NCBI GenBank assembly: GCA_964023205.1
Contig: OZ026833.1
Coordinates: 41,075,137 to 41,139,136, forward strand
DNA: 64,000 bases
Direction of reading: 5' to 3'
Source: Lutraria lutraria
Taxonomy: Eukaryota > Mollusca > Bivalvia > Venerida > Mactridae
A program made the translations under genes and the position numbers. Below the pieces are notes generated by a model. That model saw only the letters and a program-made list of their open reading frames with translations. It searched no databases and was not told the DNA's origin. Of the stretch, positions 1 to 12,547 are shown one piece after another; position 1 is the stretch's first letter, and every line of letters starts with the position of its first letter.

Positions 1-464
1 AAAGTCAGGTCCAATACGAGGAAACTGAGCCAAAACGACAATAGTAGAGGGAAATTAGAAGAAAACGACAAGTAAAAGACGTCGGCTAATACGGACAAAA
101 ATCAACAATACGGGATTCCATGCATTTAAGAAACGATTCAAACAAAACTCTGTGCTTCGAAATATTCATACATAGTGGACTGCGAACTACTGGGCGCGTG
201 GTGTTTACATGGAAATTGATACAAACAAGGAAGAAAGTAAATCTTAAAGAAGACCAGGTACCACAAAACATGTACGAGTCAGTGACCCGTTCTATGGATA
301 CATGATCTAAGCGAAGATAGAATTTTAGATTCTTATCATTTGCCCTTATCCTTAAAAGGAAATGAACTAAATGTTAATTGTGTTGAATTTTTGGCGTTTG
401 ATTGCTTACTGTTGAGAACAAAAGATTGACATGAGAAAACTTCTGTTTTTCGTTTAAAAAGGTC
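1..464. other. No gene recognised
   Basis: Short reading frames exist on both strands but none has splice sites, a convincing start or a recognisable motif. I see no repeat structure here. Confidence 0.5.
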
Positions 465-665
465 AACCAGCGCTATAATATGTCGATGAAACAACACCAA
501 CTCTAGCAAGAGCTTGCATAGTCAACATTAATCCTAAAGCTGCTGAATTTCCAGAATGGACATGTCCAAATTCCACTTTGAACCAGTCTATCATCAATTT
601 AAAGCATCTTAGAGCCTGGTCAAACAATCAGGCTGTAAAGGCTCGTCTGGCTCTATCCCGGTGAC
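465..665 (-). pseudogene. Decayed coding remnant of a dispersed repeat
   Basis: The minus strand reads open for about 54 codons, including a helical-looking stretch HSGNSAALGLMLTMQALARV, and is closed by stops on both sides. The sequence resembles a coding fragment that I recall as multi-copy in oyster and other bivalve genomes, of unknown function and probably transposon-borne. There is no start codon and no flanking exon. The opposite strand is also open, so the strand is inferred from the more protein-like composition. Confidence 0.35.
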
Positions 666-1385
666 AAAAGCTTTGAAGTTTCGTTTACAACATAGTAAGG
701 GTTAACCCCTCCGCAAAATAGAATATATTTGCATTTGTCAGTAATGAGAGACAGAATAGGAAAATTAATGATTCTAGAGTAGGTGGTTCACGAATTAATT
801 GGATCAGACTGTAGATGTAAGGTGGCGTATCTTCAACAACCCGCTACCAGGTTTAATTTAATAATCCCTTGTTCACGGTCGTATCTATATCCGCAAATGC
901 AGGTACATGTATATCAAAACGATGATCAAGTGTACGAACATGGAACGCCGAGTAAAAATTTATGTTTAATGCAAAACTATTCACACGTTTTAATTGACTT
1001 TTTGTTGATGGAGATTTAAGATTAAACATGTGAGTTTTATTTGGCTAATTTCTTAAGTTAGTTTTTATCATAAATTAGAAATACGAGTCATCCAAATTTA
1101 AAGATCAAAAGGTCCTTTTGGTGAGATTTCTTTTAAGTGTCGATGTAATTTGTTTATTGCGTAACTCAATACTTTGGAATGAATTCACTTAATTTCTACT
1201 AAATTAAAAACTTTCAGCTTGAAGTAATGTAACTAGTTTGTCACGGTTCGTATTGTATATATAAACCTCTTAGTATATTTGACAGCTAAGTCGTGAAATT
1301 TGGACTGATGGGTAATGGATGATTTTATGTTCAAGATAGCATAGCGGAATTTATCCTCATTTTTACGCATATTGATAATCAATTT
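666..1385. other. No gene recognised
   Basis: AT-rich sequence. A 78-codon plus-strand frame at 783-1019 begins with GTG and has no supporting splice or signal features. Nothing else is supported. Confidence 0.4.
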
Positions 1386-1862
1386 CAAGCATATTACAAG
1401 ATAGAGCATAACTGACTCTATACTCAATTTTAAGCATATCAATATTCAATTTTAAGCATATGACAGGATAGAGCATGACTGACTCTATATCTAATGTTAT
1501 ACATATGACAAGATAGAGCATGACTGACTCTATATCTAATGTTATACATATGACAAGATAGAGCATGACTGACTCTATATCTAATGTTATACATATGACA
1601 AGATAGAGCATGACTGACTCTATGTCTAATGTTATAATATGACAAGATAGAGCATGACTGACTCTATGTCTAATGTTATACATATGACAAGATAGAGCAT
1701 GACTGACTCTATGTCTAATGTTATACATATGACAAGATAGAGCATGACTGACGCTATGTCTAATGTTATACATATGACAAGATAGAGCATGACTGACTCC
1801 ATATCTAATATTATACATATTACAAGGTAGAGCATAGCTGACTCTATATTCAATTTTAAACA
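1386..1862. repeat. 45-bp tandem repeat, about ten units
   Basis: Units recur every 45 nt; for example gactctatat starts at 1481 and again at 1526. The core is gacaagatagagcatgactg followed by actctatatctaatgttata and catat. Outer units are more diverged than inner ones, as expected for an array homogenised from the centre. Because 45 is a multiple of three and the unit lacks stops on the minus strand, long minus-strand frames appear (up to 181 codons, a repeated 15-residue unit). I regard these as by-products of the repeat, not genes. Each unit carries the short dyad tagag...ctcta. Confidence 0.95.
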
Positions 1863-4800
1863 TACAAGATATTATAATCGGAATTATTATTTGCCTAAAT
1901 GCATTCAATCGTGATGAACGTGAACAGCATAATACAAATATTTAGCACTCTCGAACACCCAAGTTATTTTGATTTGCATCCGAGTAACCAGAATCCGAGG
2001 GATACAAAAAGAAATCTGTTTTGTTTTACCCAAGAATTAACCCAAATATCTGGAATTACAATAAAAGTTATTACTACCTATAGGCTATTGAACACTTCCA
2101 GACGGCACGTGAGAGAAGTGTTAACAGAATATTAATTACATGTCTACGGTGGTGTAATCATTGATAATCATCCTTAGACGTTTCTCTCTTTCTCTTTACG
2201 TCATTAATTACTTCTTCAAACGGTGTATGAAAGAAGAAAGAAGCGGTGCTTTTTGTCCGTCATCCTATATTAGATTGAGGTTACAGATCGTCAGAACCTA
2301 TTCGACTCTGTTTTCTACGTACGCACGTGTTTTCTGTCTACAATATATCACCTTTAATAAGATTATAGTTGGTGAAACTAAAATATTCATTGACTGTGTT
2401 GCATCAAACAGACATGGTGTGCAAATGAGATGAATGCTGACGGTGCATTTCTTCTTAGTCTTTGTGTTGTATTCTGTCATCGCTCACTGCAACACCATCG
2501 TTTAGATTTTAATCATTTGCATACTCGTACAATTAAAATAGAATTACAAAAGATTGATGACACCTTGTAAACTTTTATTTATCTTTACATCGATATTTAA
2601 CAACATACATCCTGTTTTCCTTTATATTATCTCGTGAAAACACCGATCATAACTTTACAGTAAAGATGTTCAGAGATGTAGCAACAACGCACAATGCCTC
2701 CTGGATTTTAATGGCAAGCATTGCTTAGAATCATTGTCGTATCTTTATTTATAATTTTGTAATGAAATGCTGCTTTGAATTCCATTATCAGATAAAATTT
2801 GAAAATAATAACACGTTATCAAAGGACTATACCGAACTTTTAAGAATACAATTTAATGTCATATATTGACACCATCAGCAATAATTTTATAACTCCTTAT
2901 TATAACAAGCAAATGTTGTTGCATTTGCGACCATTTTTGTCATCATGAACACTTATTTTCGGCCCAGTTTTCTAGACTTTTCATAATGAAAATACCTTTC
3001 TCTAATTTCCAAATTCATAATGAAAATAATTTCTCAAATTCAAAATTCATAATGAAAATACCTTTCTCTAATTGACAATGAGACGACCTATCTCTTATTA
3101 TCTTATATTATTGAGAACCATTTTCTCTAATTTTCATAATTATAATGATACCGCATTAGTATTATTTAGTTGAAGACTGATACGTACGTATAACTAAGTC
3201 ATATGTAATTGTAATACCTCCGAAAGACTATCTTTGAGTCACGTGGTTTCTTACTGCAAATTAGATGATATTTGAATTTAACATTACGATTAATGCTGGA
3301 CTAAGCATAAAATGGTTCTTAGATTCGACGAGTAGCACTTGTTCGACTCCTATCATTTTCTCGAACCATTTCAAATCAGGAAGCGGTGCGAAATACGGTC
3401 AAAAACAATTAGCAAGGTCTGTAATTTTGATCAAACACGTATTCAAATGAATTGAAATTTCTCCTATACTAGTACATGTAAACCTAAAAGAATAGGAGCA
3501 TCCCGGAACGTAAAATTGTGCGAGTGTGTGTAAAAAGACAAACGTATTTATAGTAGGATTTCCCACATTAAACAGCCTTACGTACCACACTGTTTGTTAT
3601 ATGTATACAAAGATTATCTAGAAATAAAACAGATTGAGGTGATATGTATCAGCTGGCGTGCATGGGAATCATATTATTTTGACTGCATAAAATATTAAAT
3701 AAAACATTGCACTTTTCATGGTTATAAAGTACGACCGCAAATATTTCCGAAGAAAGCTCATATTGTAAATGTGGCTGACAAGACGGCTGATACGATCCAA
3801 TACATCAGCGATAGCGAGGTAGACGAAATACAATTAGAAATATAAAAAAAAACTAGAGGCGGGAAAAAAATGCAACAAATAAAAAATGCATATTTTTTAA
3901 ATAAAATATACGGAAAATGCAAGAAATTAAAAAGAGATATTTTCTTAATAATTTATACTTTCTGTTGTTTAGAAAGTACCAAATACATAACAAATATGTA
4001 ACAAATTAGCAAAGACAAGAACATTGTTAAAACAGCAGAAATATGGGAAAAAAGAAAAAATAACATAATTGTTCGGCATTTTTCCCATGGCACTAGCACT
4101 CACTGATAGAGAAAAGGTGTAAAAGTCTAACCTCTGTTGTATTTTATAATCCCACAAGTCTTGTATAATCCAATCAAGAACCACGTGCGTGTGATATATA
4201 CTAACAACGACTGGTATATCCAACAGCTAAAACACAAATGCACACAAGTCAATATGAATATGAATCATTATATATTTACACCACGGTTCCGGTTTTAAAC
4301 CAAATTTCTGGGTTATATGTACATTTCAGTTTTTGCTATTCAACTATCAAAGGGTTAAGTGACTTAAACTAGTATGCTAGGTATAAGATTCGACAAGAGA
4401 GACACGGTGTATTAGAGACGTTTGTATACTTTTTCATAGAGATAGAAGATGTTTCGTAAGCTAAGCACAACAGATAAATTCTTGATGCAGCAACTATACA
4501 TTGATCCTGGATTAAACTGTAGTAATTTGAATATTTCATAAATTCGTTGTACAAACTGTAGTAACGTGTTAAAGTACGCACGGATTTACGAAATCGTGTC
4601 GTGGAAGAAAATATCAGCTGAAATGTATCATGCTGTAATTGATCTTCGCGTGCACCACATTCAATTAAATCTGTCAGTTACAATCTAAAGCAAAAGGTTA
4701 ACGTCAAGTATAAACATTCAACTTGCATGCTTATTTCTTCCAAAACATTCATTTAATCATTTTTACTTATATATTGATTTTTATTTATTTATCTATCAAT

Positions 4801-5114
4801 AAATTTATTTTTCTATTTATTTATTTGTTTTTTTTTCGTTTGTTTCTATGTCGGACTGTTTGTATTGTTATTTATCAACATAATTCACTATATATCTATT
4901 TTATTTATTTAATCATTTATTAAGTCGCTTCCTTGTTTTAATTGATCGTAAATTGAGAAATGATTTCACTTTTATGTATTTAATAATTATTTCATTAATA
5001 CTATTATGATAAATCAGCCATTTTTTAAATTAAATACCATATGTGTATTTTTAGTCATAAACAATAAAACATGGACGTTACACAACGAAAACATCGCTTT
5101 TCGTCTAATTTCTG
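1863..5114. other. Intergenic, no gene recognised
   Basis: AT-rich DNA with one small local repeat (2973-3072). A 47-codon plus-strand frame ending at about 3843 (…ISDSEVDEIQLEI then stop) looks somewhat protein-like but has no start or splice site. T-rich low-complexity DNA lies at 4720-4925. Confidence 0.4.
2973..3072. repeat. Short local repeat, three partial units
   Basis: The string ttcataatgaaaata occurs three times, each followed by variants of cctttctctaatt. Units are about 30-45 nt and irregular. Confidence 0.75.
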
Positions 5115-5310
5115 TTTTTAAGTCTTTTTAGGAAATTGACCGATAGTTCAGCTTTCCATTGCCGTCACTCGCTCGATGCGCATGAAATTCGATGTGGACC
5201 AAAGCACCATGTTTTCTACATCCGCCATGCAATTGTTAAACTGCTTCGCGCTCCAGTCTATGAAAGTTCATGAGTACTTTCAGTACTTTGATTTTATATT
5301 AGAAACTACG
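5115..5310 (+). repeat. Dispersed repeat with GC-rich core, copy 1 of 3
   Basis: Contains gatagttcagctttccattg, then gccgtcactcgctcgatgcg and later gcgctcca...tatgaaagttcatg. The same order of blocks recurs at 29.04-29.25 kb (same strand) and 41.8-42.0 kb (reverse strand). I cannot see clear terminal repeats or a polymerase III box, so the class is unknown. Confidence 0.7.
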
Positions 5311-6039
5311 TACGTCATGAAGTACAAATATAAACTATTTCCGATAGAACGATTGTAATTGTTCATTCAAGGTAAATAAATGATAAACTGATAATCTGTT
5401 ATATTTAAAAAGTGCAACCTTTGATGCATAAAATCGAAAATTGATAATCAAAGTCTGCGGGTTTGATTTCAAGTTCTGCTTTTATCTACACAGATTTGTC
5501 CGCAATGACGGGTGTCAATACATATTTGAACTCTGATGTTATCGAACTACCAATGAAATATCTATCTACATTGCTTTCATTTTAGATAGATTGAACATTT
5601 ATCGTTTTAAAATCGTATCATTTACAATATGAACATACGATACTGATTTATTTACGCAATATCCTCTCTGCTCTATAAAAGGTACACATTCCATTTTCAT
5701 ACTCGTATCCATGTAGCTTCAACTCGGTGAGAAAGTTGGTTGACAGACGAAATGATAAGAGTGGCGAAATTGGTGATAACATTTGTAAATGGGCTGGAAG
5801 CGAAATAAACACGCTTACAGTCAAAATATAACCATACACGTAAAAGGACAAAAACTAGGCCACTGAAGAGACACCATTAATTAAATTCTGATGTTTGCAT
5901 TATGAGTTCGGATTGACTTCTAAGCGATTGAATACAAACTTTAAAATGATAGGAATAAACTGACCAAGAAGAATAAATAATACGTCTCTGGGTTTTAACG
6001 TAGCCTCTACAGCAAAAGTTTTCTTTGGTCAACTTTAAC
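5311..6039. other. No gene recognised
   Basis: AT-rich, no splice-supported frame and no clear repeat. Confidence 0.4.
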
Positions 6040-6190
6040 AGCTTTGGTGCAGGAAGGCCTAAATGATCACCTGGGTAGAACCAATAATCTTCCGTAACTT
6101 CCTCGTATGTGAAATATTTCTGGTCCCGGGTAGGATTTGAACTCAGAGCGGTAAGGAGCAGATGACTATAGTACTGGAGAAAATGTGTTC
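6040..6190 (-). repeat. SINE fragment, minus strand
   Basis: Read on the minus strand it contains a tRNA-like B box within gagttcaaatcctacccggg, then a body with ttctacccaggtgatcattt. The box plus 'taccca ggtg' body matches the general layout of bivalve tRNA-derived SINEs. The tRNA head is incomplete. Confidence 0.5.
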
Positions 6191-8724
6191 CACAACACAA
6201 AGAGAAATATGATTATCATACATGAAGCATATATCAAAGACACAAACTATTTTCATATCCTGTTTAAAATTTATTGAATTAGATGAATTAATTACAAAAG
6301 GAAAGTTTGACACAATAAGAAAAAAACAAGCTGTTAACCAAACAAACATTCATTTTAAGTATACACGTACATGCACATTTTAGTAACAAAATGAAAAGGA
6401 AAAGCAAACTGACACAACCCATTTACGGGTGTGTCTAAAATTCATAATGTACAATGTTTATGTAAAATATCCTACGATGATTACAATGCTCTATGAAACA
6501 TGCAATAGATTCTGGAAAACAATTTACAAAAACACAAGAAAACATCTGTATTTTGTGGGAATTAATCCCACAATAACGTAACAGTAAACGTGTCAACTGA
6601 TCGTGACTATAAACCCTTTGCATGTAGAGTTTCATCAAAATGGAGATAATATTATATAGGATGGTTCAAAAGCACGACCGACGAAAATGCACTCGAATGA
6701 AAAGTGAGCTTGTGCTACAATATTCATCTGACCAGAAATTATCGCATGGCCTATTACACGCAATATGAAATTTTGTCGCAAATAAGTAGGGTTAGTTTCG
6801 TTTAAAATGCTAGGCATACTGGACATGAGCAGTTTTTGAGGACAGGTTTCGTCTACAATGGTATAATCAGAACATCGAACTGGGCGTATAATGGAATTCT
6901 ATTAGTCTTTTAATCAGTAAAAAAACTGTTACCAATACACAGGGGTACGTTTGTTAAAATAAAAGCAATGCTCAAATTCCACTTTAACTAGTATCAGTGA
7001 GAAAAAAAAACATGTGAAAAAAAACCTTTGCAAGAAAGTGAAAGTTGAATGTAGCAGTTCTTGCCTGAAAGATGTGGAGAAATTGCTGGCACCTCATGGA
7101 TGGGTTAGCCATATAGCTGTCTATAATACAGTCAATGAAAAATGGTAAGGCGAACCGGTCGCGGTATGTAACTAAACACGCTGAAAAGCGACGTAAACAC
7201 TCTCAAACGAAAACTATGGACTCAAAACTGCATTATTCTGACAAAACAATAGAGCATTAAGCTTTAATATGATCTCCCTCTTATGCTCAAGTGAGCGACT
7301 GGTTGAAACACGATTTTGAGCTTGAATATTTCATGGTAAAACTTATTGCTATAGTAATAAGTTCATACACAGCCGCATATATGATAAATATTCAACTGAT
7401 AATTTGTCAGTATATCGTTTGATAAGCCGGGGTTTTTTTGACAAAAAAATGGTTACATTTGTGCAAATATAAGGTCTTCATATATTAGCAATTTGCTTAA
7501 GGTTTATAAATCAATTATAAAAAGGCAATGATTTAAAACTGGTCGATGATATTAGAGATCAAAGATTAACTACTCAAACAAGCAAATTAGCTATACCTAT
7601 TGCGTTTTCATTTCGCACAAGTCTCGTCACAATGATATATATACGTATGTCACTTGGTGATCATTATTGTCTTCATTTAACACCTGCGTGTTTCGTGTTA
7701 TACGTTTTATGCCTTTGACTAAGCTATTGCAGGTGAACACCAAATTATAGAAAACTCTTTATTCCACTAAAATACTCTCAATTAAAATATATATTAGTTT
7801 ACTTTTCACATACAAAGGGTATACCCTTTTTAGCCTTCCTTCCAGACAGGATAGTATTTTCCCGTGGCTCTGGTGAGATACAACACGTGTATTCTGAATT
7901 TAGGGGTATTGCTTGTGCTCGCTCGGCCATGCTATGATTCATGTCCGTTCCACCCCAATGTTTTCAGCCGTATGTTTTTTTTTTCAGTTATAAATATAGT
8001 GCAGTTTATTTATAAGCATTTGCCTGTGATAAATTTTCTTATGTAGGAAATATTTCTAAATGCCTGTTTATTTTACAAAAAGAATATTATTCAAGTGAAT
8101 TACCTTCTTATAATATGCATTTTCAAAACGTGTACCGCAGTTTCCAAAACGACAAAAGTGTGCATTTTTATATTGGGCATAACTGTATGGTATGAAGTTT
8201 AGAATAACGGATTTATCACCATGAGTGAAGAAAATAATATTTCATACACTGCGCTCATTCACCCAATATCGTGTACTCAATACAGTTTTGCTCATCATCA
8301 TACCAAATTTGGCAGTATATGACTTCTACAGGTATTTAGTTAATCTATCTAACCAAGTGGAACTGTCTTGTTTGTGTAAGTATGCATTCAAAACAAGAAA
8401 CGGTGACGAGTGAGGAAATAATAACACCTGGAAAGAGGTTTTTAAGTTGCCCCTTTTCCAAAATCGGAAAAATCGAAGAAAATCCCCTGTACGGTCGGTA
8501 ATATTCGATGTACATATTTCCGACATTATTCGAATACAATCGAGTTACATTTCCACGAAAACATGGATTCTATAGCTAAACGACCCTACTTCAAAAGCAA
8601 AACATGAATAAAAAAGACAAATGAAAACATCAACAAATTTATTAATTGTATAATTTTTGTTTAACTTGATATTTTCTAGTGTGGTTATATTAATATAACA
8701 AAATATACAATATATAACACACAA
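6191..8724. other. Intergenic, no gene recognised
   Basis: AT-rich, scattered frames under 70 codons, none with splice or start support. No long repeat noticed. Confidence 0.4.
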
Positions 8725-8990
8725 TCGTGGCCGTGTGGTTAAGGTTTATGCCTTCGGAGCGGAAGATCAAAGGTTCGAACCCCAGCGGAAATTGGGTTTG
8801 AACTGATGCTGTCGGTGGTGAGCCGCCGACTAGCTAAACAATGATTACCGTAGGCCCATCTCAGCCAGGTGCCCGGCGAAAAAAGAGAAGGGATTCGGGA
8901 GGTACTGTGCGCACGAAAGATAAGTGTCCCATAAGCCAATTCGACTGGTCCTTTTATTAGGGGTGTCACTATAATAAACAAAACCTTTAT
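8725..8990 (+). repeat. tRNA-derived SINE
   Basis: Begins with gtggccgtgtggttaagg (A-box-like, class II tRNA such as Ser/Leu), continues tgccttcgga, then a B box in aaaggttcgaaccccagcgg. A non-tRNA body follows (tgctgtcggtggtgagccgc, then gccaggtgcccggcg) and an AT-rich tail near 8980. Both promoter boxes are close to consensus, so this copy could still be a polymerase III template. It lies about 0.6 kb upstream of gene A. Confidence 0.85.
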
Positions 8991-9606
8991 ACATAATTAA
9001 AACAGAACATATACTTTATCATATGAACTGAGCCATTCGTGTATATAAATATACTTATAAAAACATCAAACACTAGCAAATAGAACGATGTCTGTATGGG
9101 TGTTTTGTCTACAAAATCCCACCTAGCAAAATATGGAAACTTGGTTGGTATTTTGTTTTCAAGTAAGAAAGGAAGTAGATACTAGTACTTCACTGGCATT
9201 AGTTTCGTTTGTCACAAATTGAGTACCGCGAAAAACATATTTGGCATTTTGAAAAAAAACTACCAGCCTCTTAACACCATCTTGCATCCCTCTCCATGTA
9301 TCAGCAGTCCACTTCACTGAAGTGCCGTTGATATCAATAGATGCTGATAACTCTCATATTGAAGCAACCATTAAAGATACTGTGCCTCTTATACCTAATT
9401 ACATATTCTAAAGATTACTTAACTGAGATGTTTGTTATCTATTATAATCAGTAAGCGATGAATTAGCGCGGATACTTGGTCAGTTACTTGAGAAATATGA
9501 TAAAAGAGCCCATACAGTTTCGGGTTCTGTGTCGTCAGTAACGAAAGTCTTTAAAATTTAACCTTCAAAATTACAGGTGTCTGTTTTTAGACACTCTAAA
9601 TAATGC
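8991..9606. other. Region upstream of gene A promoter
   Basis: No gene on the plus strand. The minus strand at about 9250-9355 has a short protein-like frame containing GTSVKWTADTWRGMQDGVKR without start or splice support; it may be an old transposon remnant. The 80 nt before 9607 share short blocks with the gene B upstream region, for example ccttcaaaa. Confidence 0.4.
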
Positions 9607-9613
9607 TATATAA
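9607..9613 (+). promoter_or_regulatory. TATA box of gene A
   Basis: TATATAA lies 121 nt before the proposed ATG at 9728. The paralogue has TATAAA 123 nt before its ATG, followed in both cases by a related ga(c)accg.gg block. The conserved position in two diverged copies supports a real core promoter, with transcription expected to start near 9637. Confidence 0.75.
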
Positions 9614-9727
9614 GACACGGTCAATGCTGGTTATTGTATCAAAGCTAAAAACTATAAGAAATTGAACAACAGTTCACATTCAATACTATCATACTATTAT
9701 TTGACCATTGTTACGTCTGTTAGAGTC

Positions 9728-11307
9728 ATGTTTAAGTCAGGTTTGTACATTTCATACATTCAAAGAACAAACTAATTATTTTTTTAACAATGCCTAACCA
9801 ACCCACATAGTTATGTCGACAATAAAATAATTTCTGCAAATTACTTACAAAAGCAGTTTGGCGTTGCTCCATCAACATCAGCAAATATTAAAAGTTTGTG
9901 AGTTTGTGAATTTATCAATTTTGATAAAATGACAATAAAAAGTAGCCAAAGTTGTGAGAGTACGTAGTATTCCTATTTGTATTTATGGCATACTAGTAAC
10001 CTAAAGCATTCATTGTTATTTTACAGAAATATTGCTCTTTTGTTTGGCTTGTTTCGTATCCACGAGGAGCTGCAAACCTTCTTACAATGAGGATACAAAT
10101 ACAATTCACGATACATCATGTAACCACGACACTATCAACCTGCAACCAGTGGATGACAGCGAAGACAAATTGACCACTGTTGAACACGTCATGTGTGATG
10201 GGCGTTCAGTTGGTCTCGAAACTGAATTGTTAGGATTGAATTTTGATGCAGCAAGAATTCAATCTAAGGTATATATCGCACATGTATATTAACTTTGGAC
10301 TCTTTAAGTACTCGTTTTATGTAAAAAGACACCATAATGTCTATTGTCCCCAATTCGTAATACATGTCATATAAGTACTTTTGTAAAAACATAGCTGTCG
10401 TGTCAAATTGTTCGCAGTGATAAAAGTTTTTACAGAAATAACTTATTTTCAATACTTTATAATTATTAACTAATCATGCGTATATATTTGACACTTGTTT
10501 ACATTTCAGGTCATGGGTATTTTACACAATATGGTCAATAGTAACATTTTAAATAATCATGTCGTCACAAACGTCGCATATGACCCGCTATCCATTGCTT
10601 GTGACAACGTAAGTATCCTTTGTTCATTTCTTTTCCCGTGCGACAATAGCAGCGTCCATGTTTTCATCGTAACCACAATATGTAGAGACAAATGTATAGC
10701 ATATAAAGAAAAACAATTTCAGAACAATGCTTTCATAAAAAGAATCGTTCAAGGCATTATTTATGATATAGCTAGATCACATTAATCTAATCAGCCAAAA
10801 ACACCACTTGCATAGCATTTCAGTAACGATTATGCTAATTGTGTGCCTTTCGACAAAAGATGCTAAAAATATTTTTTTTTTTTTCAGATGACAGATTATT
10901 TGGTTTACACTTACGAAATGATAAAAAACTTGACGAAGTCATTGGACCAGATTGAAACATCTAGCGCCTGCTCAAGAAATATATTTGTACACCTATTGAA
11001 AGATGATCTTAAACAGCTGTCTCTGACGGCTAATCATGTAGTCTGTTCAATGGCAATAAACGGACTATTTAAGATTGCTGACGTATCGGGCATTTTCATT
11101 GGTCCACTCAACACAGTCAGCGCATGCGCAGATCCTTTAGCGAATCACGTGCCATCAGCGGATGTACTAAGAATGATATACGAATTAACTACCTTAATGG
11201 AGCAGACGGCATTAAAAGCATACGACGATATATCAGAACAATGTAGAAATGGAGACTGCATTGAAACCAGAATACCAACGAATAAAATTAACGAAATATT
11301 TGGATAA
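9728..11307 (+). CDS. Gene A: secreted helical protein, candidate class I cytokine-like (257 aa, four exons)
   Basis: Exons 9728-9740, 10027-10268, 10510-10608 and 10888-11307; intron phases 1, 0, 0. Donors are GTTTGT, GTATAT and GTAAGT; every acceptor is a clear pyrimidine-AG. Exon 1 codes only MFKS plus one base. Joined to exon 2 it gives a signal peptide (MFKSEILLFCLACFVSTRSC). The mature part has cysteines at 36, 61, 116, 146, 171, 198, 237 and 242, of which 36, 61, 146, 171, 198 and 237 are shared with gene B. An N-glycosylation site lies at N132. Predicted helices cover roughly 65-100, 118-141, 150-180 and 208-236. Best-conserved stretches are DYLVYTYEMIKNLTKSLDQ and KDDLKQLSL...VVCSMAINGL. 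A secreted bundle of about four helices with a tiny phase-1 first exon and phase-0 later introns is the layout I know from IL-6, G-CSF and LIF genes. Exon models are strong; the cytokine assignment is inference. Confidence 0.85.
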
Positions 11308-11517
11308 ATAAAATATATTTTATCATATAGATTTAATGATATCAAATAAGTTCTGAGTGAATGCTATACATCTGATCTGCGATACCGTTTATTGCTATGA
11401 ATTCAATATTTTTTTTATATTTTTACAGTAAATTGAGTTCAACTTTATTGTATATGAACATTTTATGATTTATATATTGTATGTATTTTTTATATATTTA
11501 TAAAAAAAATGCAATGA

Positions 11518-11523
11518 AATAAA
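11518..11523 (+). other. Poly(A) signal of gene A (candidate)
   Basis: AATAAA about 210 nt after the stop. Another AATAAA overlaps the stop codon at 11307-11312, so the 3' end is not certain. The intervening 3' UTR is very AT-rich with a few ATTTA words, but so is the whole region. Confidence 0.5.
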
Positions 11524-12547
11524 AAAGTTTTTTATCTTATATCAATTTGTTTTTTTCTATTATAATAATAAATTATATCAATTTAAACGTATATTGACTG
11601 TACATAATATAACTTTATTGTTCTGATTCTTTCTAAATTTATAATCTTATTTAAAAAGTGTTATAATAATCTAGACATATCTTTCATCAATCGATAACAC
11701 AATATCAATGCACAGTTAACCCCTGACATTACGAAAACCAGAGAAATCAAACGAAACCATCGTAATATTGAGGTGGTATTATCATAACATTAAAATATAG
11801 ACGACATATTGAAAACCGGACGGACATTAAATAGTCGCCGGAATGACCAGGTCTTATTATTGAAGTAGTCTCCTAATTGTAGTTTTTCTTGCATCACAAC
11901 ATTCATCTCATATCGTCCACATTCATAGTCTGCATATGTATTTGCCGATTTAAAAAAGGGTTTTCCTACCAATTCAAACACGACTGCAATTAAACAATAC
12001 AATACGGACTCTCTCCGAAACTCGGGAAAATTCTGGATTGAATAGGTATCCGGATAAGAAAGGACTTCAGTTAAGAATAAAATATGTAAAGCTTTAATAC
12101 AAAAAATATGGAATAAAACATTTGTACAGATAATTTTTTTGACCGGATTAAGATTAATTCCGGGACAGAGGAGTCCAGATTATTGAGTTTTAATAGTAGT
12201 TTAGTTTAAGACCGACAGGAATAAAACCTAAGCATGAAGTTGACTTAAAATAAAGCCATCGCATTTTAATCTAATCCCTACCAAATTTGAAGCTTAAAGT
12301 GATTATTACCTTGAAGTCAACAAACAATTTAAAGCAACATTTAATAGAACATAGTAAACCAAACGTTGCAGACGAACGCTTTTGCTAAAGAACGACACTC
12401 TTTGATTCATGCCTTTCGGTTGTTCACGAAAGGTCATCAGACTTAAAAGAACACAAAGTTCTCTTGTAGAGGTACCGAACTAGATTACAATGTTTGATCT
12501 TCTCAAATAGTATTAAAACATGTACACACATAAACATATTCATATAA
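11524..12547. other. No gene recognised
   Basis: AT-rich spacer between gene A and the 2.8-kb element. A minus-strand frame at 11790-12002 has no motif I recognise. Confidence 0.4.

Noticed and set aside
1363..1908. 181-codon minus-strand frame
   Set aside because: Created by the 45-bp tandem repeat, whose length is a multiple of three; all minus frames are partly open.
3699..3843. 47-codon plus-strand frame ending ISDSEVDEIQLEI
   Set aside because: Protein-like composition but no start codon or acceptor, and no similarity I can name.
8725..8800. Functional tRNA gene
   Set aside because: A and B boxes are present but the tRNA fold is imperfect and a SINE body follows directly.
9846..9892. 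Minus-strand exon-like piece reading FADVDGATPNCF before GTAAGT
   Set aside because: No acceptor upstream; lies in intron 1 of gene A and may be an old transposon relic.
11308..11523. AU-rich elements in the gene A 3' UTR as a cytokine-type decay signal
   Set aside because: ATTTA words are expected at this AT content, so they add no evidence.
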